DNA of 7,823 nucleotides. Origin: Alphaproteobacteria bacterium (GTDB lineage Bacteria > Pseudomonadota > Alphaproteobacteria > SHNJ01). The notes below the pieces were generated by a model. That model was not told the origin of the DNA. It did no database searches and saw only the letters and a list, made by a program, of their open reading frames with translations. Location of the stretch: assembly GCA_947456345.1 (NCBI GenBank), contig CANGQU010000026.1:1-7823 (forward strand), in the 5' to 3' direction. The translations under genes and the position numbers were made by a program. Shown one piece after another: positions 5,791 to 7,823 of the stretch; within the stretch, counting starts at the first letter, position 1, and every line of letters starts with the position of its first letter.

Positions 5791-6372
5791 ATGGCGTTAT
5801 CTGCCCGTATGCTTGAGTTAGTGGCTTGGCCTTTCAAGCAAGTGCAGTTCGAGGAACCATTCGATTTGTATCCCCTGGCGGCAACGGCATTGGTTTTAAA
5901 ACAAAATCTAAGGTCCAAACAAGATTACACCCAAACCGATATCACCCTGGCGGTGATTACATCGCGTGCGGATATGGGTTGGTATGTAACCCGCGCGGTC
6001 TCTACAATACCATATGATATGCAAAACTGGCACGATTTTGAAGATCGTATTCCGGGATTGTGTATCAAAGCTGCAGTTAATAATTACTGTGCCAGAGTCG
6101 CGCTGCCGTTGGCTATTGATCTCGATGCTCCAGCAGAAAATGAGTGTTTTGTTATCCGTCCAGTGCCTGCAGACGCAATTTGGGCTGGTGAAAAACGATT
6201 TTCAGGCGTTAAGGAGAGAATGAAGGCACTATTGGCTTTAACCCCAGCAAGGATTACTGAGCTGGTATTAGATAGTTGTGATCAAGACGTCAACAGAGCG
6301 GTTAAGACGCTAAAGTATCATCGTCGGAGGTATCCCCGCCGAGATAAGTTTGCAAAACCACGAATGCGATAA
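5791..6372 (+). CDS. hypothetical protein, 193 residues
   Basis: I do not recognise this protein. AGGA 6 nt before the ATG is a good ribosome binding site. The sequence is that of a soluble cytoplasmic protein: no signal peptide and no membrane helix. The N-terminal half is mixed (aromatic-rich, with WPFKQVQFEEPFDLYPLAA at 13-31), the middle holds two cysteines (91 and 99) and the pair Cys124/Cys164, and the last 20 residues are very basic (HRRRYPRRDKFAKPRMR), suggesting nucleic-acid or ribosome contact. Codon use is more AT-rich after about residue 90 than in the neighbouring genes. It begins 60 nt after the phosphatase gene and ends exactly where the convergent grxD ends. It may be lineage-restricted. 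Confidence 0.75.
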   Translation: MALSARMLELVAWPFKQVQFEEPFDLYPLAATALVLKQNLRSKQDYTQTDITLAVITSRADMGWYVTRAVSTIPYDMQNWHDFEDRIPGLCIKAAVNNYCARVALPLAIDLDAPAENECFVIRPVPADAIWAGEKRFSGVKERMKALLALTPARITELVLDSCDQDVNRAVKTLKYHRRRYPRRDKFAKPRMR

Positions 6373-6699
6373 TTAAGCGGCGGCGATGCCCTTATCGGCC
6401 AAGACTTGCTGCAACTCGCCGGATAGAAACATTTCCTTGAGGATGTCGCAGCCGCCCATGAATTCGCCCTTGATATAAATCTGGGGCATGGTCGGCCATT
6501 CGTTCATTTCTGCTAATTCCGCCCAATGATCCTGGCGTTCGTCGGCGTTGACGGCATGATACGGAACATTCAACCGCTTCATGATTTCAACCACAGTCGC
6601 GGAAAAGCCGCAGCGCGGGGCTGCGGGCGTGCCGCGCATGTAAATCAATATGTCGTTGCTGCTAATCAGGTTTTGGATTTCGCTACGGGTGTCAGTCAT
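6373..6699 (-). CDS. grxD: monothiol (CGFS) glutaredoxin
   Basis: Grx4-type glutaredoxins bind a [2Fe-2S] cluster with glutathione as dimers or with BolA proteins, and pass clusters on or sense iron. The 108 residues carry the CGFS signature at 30-33 within TPAAPRCGFSATVVEIM, the TMPQIY cis-proline segment (70-75, family form TVPQ/TIPQ) and the glutathione-binding GGCD at 82-85. The Lys that usually precedes GTP in MKGTP is Arg22 here, a conservative change. bolA lies just upstream on the same strand, as is common in alphaproteobacteria. Its own promoter is at 6739-6766, with a leader of about 32 nt and no clear Shine-Dalgarno. It converges with the unknown plus-strand gene: the two TAA stops are adjacent (6370-6375) and no terminator fits between them. 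Confidence 0.95.
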   Translation of the reverse strand: MTDTRSEIQNLISSNDILIYMRGTPAAPRCGFSATVVEIMKRLNVPYHAVNADERQDHWAELAEMNEWPTMPQIYIKGEFMGGCDILKEMFLSGELQQVLADKGIAAA

Positions 6700-6738
6700 A
6701 ATAAAGTCGTCAGTAGTTAATCGTTAGTTGATAGGGGT

Positions 6739-6766
6739 AATATAGCCAATGCAAAAGCGATTGCAA
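6739..6766 (-). promoter_or_regulatory. sigma70-type promoter for grxD
   Basis: On the minus strand TTGCAA (6766-6761) and TATATT (6744-6739) are 16 nt apart, in the 93-nt gap between bolA and grxD. The transcript would start near 6732. grxD can therefore be expressed apart from the purL-bolA operon. Confidence 0.65.
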
Positions 6767-6769
6767 TCG
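6758..6769. promoter_or_regulatory. 12-bp perfect palindrome over the grxD -35 box
   Basis: CGATTGCAATCG is a perfect palindrome that covers the -35 hexamer of the grxD promoter. This is the place where a repressor dimer would block polymerase. I do not recognise it as a named operator. Confidence 0.35.
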
Positions 6770-6792
6770 GCGATTTTCCTCTCGACTCTGCA

Positions 6793-7023
6793 CTAACCAC
6801 TCTTTGTCACCAGCGATAGCGCATGTATGCTGGCTGCGGGCGTGTCGGCAAGCGCGCGGTTGACCATTTGATGCATTTGCACCCGCGATAGCCCGGCGAA
6901 TTGGGACGCTGTGATATGTGCGCGGTAATGATCGTTATCGCCCGCTAGATCGTCGATTTGGATTGTGGCGCCGGGGAATTTATCGGCCAGAATATCACGC
7001 AGCTGGTCAGGGGGCAGGGGCAT
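6793..7023 (-). CDS. bolA: BolA family protein
   Basis: This small (76-residue) cytoplasmic protein forms [2Fe-2S]-bridged complexes with CGFS glutaredoxins. Family features: GDNDHYRAHI at 28-37 with His32 in the cluster-binding loop, SRVQMHQMV (46-54), and the C-terminal HALSL (67-71) with the near-invariant His67. The length and the GDxDHY loop fit the short IbaG/BolA2-like branch better than E. coli BolA itself. The start lies 3 nt after the deaminase stop, so it is translated from the same mRNA. grxD, the gene for its expected partner, is next downstream. Confidence 0.92.
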   Translation of the reverse strand: MPLPPDQLRDILADKFPGATIQIDDLAGDNDHYRAHITASQFAGLSRVQMHQMVNRALADTPAASIHALSLVTKSG

Positions 7024-7026
7024 TAG

Positions 7027-7470
7027 CTATTCCGCGATATCCTCGAACCACAATTCCGGTTTTTCGCGGACAAATTTGGCCATCAGATCGATGCAGCCCT
7101 GGTGGTTCATGATCTCGACCTTAACGCCGCGCTCGCGCAGGAAATCCTCGTTCCCCCCGAAATTGACGTTTTCGCCAATCACCACATGCGGGATTTTAAA
7201 CTGCACGATCGTGCCCGAGCACATCATGCAGGGGCTGAGCGAGGTATACATCACTGTATTACGGTAAGATTTTTGCCGTCCCGCGTTTTGCAAGGCCGAT
7301 GTCTCGCCGTGCAAAATGGGGTTGCCACCCTGCACGCGCATGTTGTGCCCTTCGCCCAGGATTTTTCCATCCATCGACACCAGCACGGCGCCGATGGGAC
7401 AGCCGCCTTCGTTGTAGCTTTTCAAGGCTTGGCGATAGGCGATATCCATAAATTTATTATGGTCGAGCAT
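7027..7470 (-). CDS. cytosine deaminase, yeast Fcy1-like
   Basis: This zinc-dependent hydrolytic deaminase belongs to the cytidine deaminase-like fold. With the start at 7470 it has 147 residues: HNM with Asn43, the zinc/catalytic HGE (His54, Glu56), and SPCMMC (zinc ligands Cys81 and Cys84). From memory it matches yeast cytosine deaminase Fcy1 more closely than TadA: GENVNF (99-104) and the C-terminal WFEDI (141-145) with the base-contacting Asp are Fcy1 hallmarks. This implies cytosine to uracil plus ammonia, for pyrimidine salvage. An ATG at 7488 is also in frame and overlaps purL by 8 nt, but only the 7470 start has AAAGG at a proper distance (7 nt). TadA or a guanine/other nucleobase deaminase are the alternatives. 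Confidence 0.85.
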   Translation of the reverse strand: MLDHNKFMDIAYRQALKSYNEGGCPIGAVLVSMDGKILGEGHNMRVQGGNPILHGETSALQNAGRQKSYRNTVMYTSLSPCMMCSGTIVQFKIPHVVIGENVNFGGNEDFLRERGVKVEIMNHQGCIDLMAKFVREKPELWFEDIAE

Positions 7471-7480
7471 GGTCATACCT

Positions 7481-7823
7481 TTAGCCATTCATATACTGCG
7501 GTAGCCAGTTATCGTTGGCCTGACGCAGTTGGTGCAGGGAGGCAATGTCTTGGCCGTTCACCGCCAGGCCCTCGCCACCGGTTTGACCGATGACGCTGGC
7601 GACGATGCCGGCTTGCGCTGCGGCATACATCACGGCATCGACATTGGGTGTGGTTATGATATACCGCCCCTGATCTTCACCGAACAGCCAGGCGTTAAGT
7701 GCGATGTCTTTGGGTGCTGTAATGCTACAACCCAGAATCTTGCCACGCGGCAGCCAGCCCATTTCCACAAGTGCGGCGGCGATACCGCCATCCGAAACGT
7801 CGTGGCAGGCGTTGATCTTGCCC
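7481..7823 (-). CDS. purL: phosphoribosylformylglycinamidine synthase, large subunit (C-terminal part)
   Basis: PurL catalyses the ATP- and glutamine-dependent fourth step of purine synthesis (FGAR to FGAM). Only the last 113 or so residues are inside the window. They begin GKINACHDVSDGGIAAAL, the conserved HDVSDGG motif of the second AIRS-C half. LFGEDQGRYIIT, the IGQTGGEGL segment and the WLPQYM end follow. It reads on beyond 7823. The small alphaproteobacterial PurL works with PurS and PurQ, which are not in view. It is the first visible gene of the minus-strand operon and ends close to the deaminase start. Confidence 0.95.
   Translation of the reverse strand, partial: GKINACHDVSDGGIAAALVEMGWLPRGKILGCSITAPKDIALNAWLFGEDQGRYIITTPNVDAVMYAAAQAGIVASVIGQTGGEGLAVNGQDIASLHQLRQANDNWLPQYMNG

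Noticed and set aside
7102..7593. Plus-strand open frame of 163 residues opposite the deaminase and purL end
   Set aside because: It is antisense to two genes with clear catalytic motifs, is His-rich and lacks recognisable domains.

Overview
The window looks like a chromosomal housekeeping region of an alphaproteobacterium of moderate GC content. I base this on gene content and order: a purL - (insert) - bolA - grxD block on the minus strand, and cysS followed by a SPOUT RNA methyltransferase and rpsD on the plus strand. The encoded GluRS, CysRS, S4 and CGFS glutaredoxin also read as alphaproteobacterial versions. I cannot place it to genus from sequence alone.

Plus strand, 1-6372. A possible 3' tail of an upstream gene (ends at 95) is followed by a dispersed inverted repeat (163-237) and then gltX. 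Directly after gltX sits a compact element of about 409 bp (1605-2013): two near-identical palindromic repeats in inverted orientation enclose a small DUF559/Vsr-like nuclease gene. The reading frame runs through the right repeat and overlaps the cysS start codon as ATGA. cysS is followed at once by a TrmJ/TrmH-family RNA methyltransferase. rpsD has its own strong promoter (TTGACT-16-TATATT) and a leader of about 90 nt with two hairpins. Between rpsD and a histidine-phosphatase gene lies a long imperfect hairpin (5049-5103) built of eight 7-nt units with a GTAC core; it ends 3 nt before the next ATG. An unrecognised 193-residue gene ends the plus-strand series.

Minus strand, 7823-6373. The 3' end of purL (purine synthesis), a cytosine deaminase resembling yeast Fcy1, and bolA are packed as an apparent operon. 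grxD (Fe-S delivery, partner of BolA) follows behind a promoter of its own, whose -35 box lies in a perfect 12-bp palindrome. grxD and the unknown plus-strand gene converge with stop codons exactly back to back.

The genes serve translation (gltX, cysS, rpsD, tRNA or rRNA methylation), nucleotide metabolism (purL, cytosine deaminase) and Fe-S handling (bolA, grxD). The unusual part is the intergenic sequence: three unrelated palindromic repeat families lie against the starts of gltX, the nuclease/cysS pair and the phosphatase gene. The nuclease-containing repeat element is the strongest candidate for something poorly described. I see no CRISPR array, tRNA, rRNA, classical IS transposase or origin.
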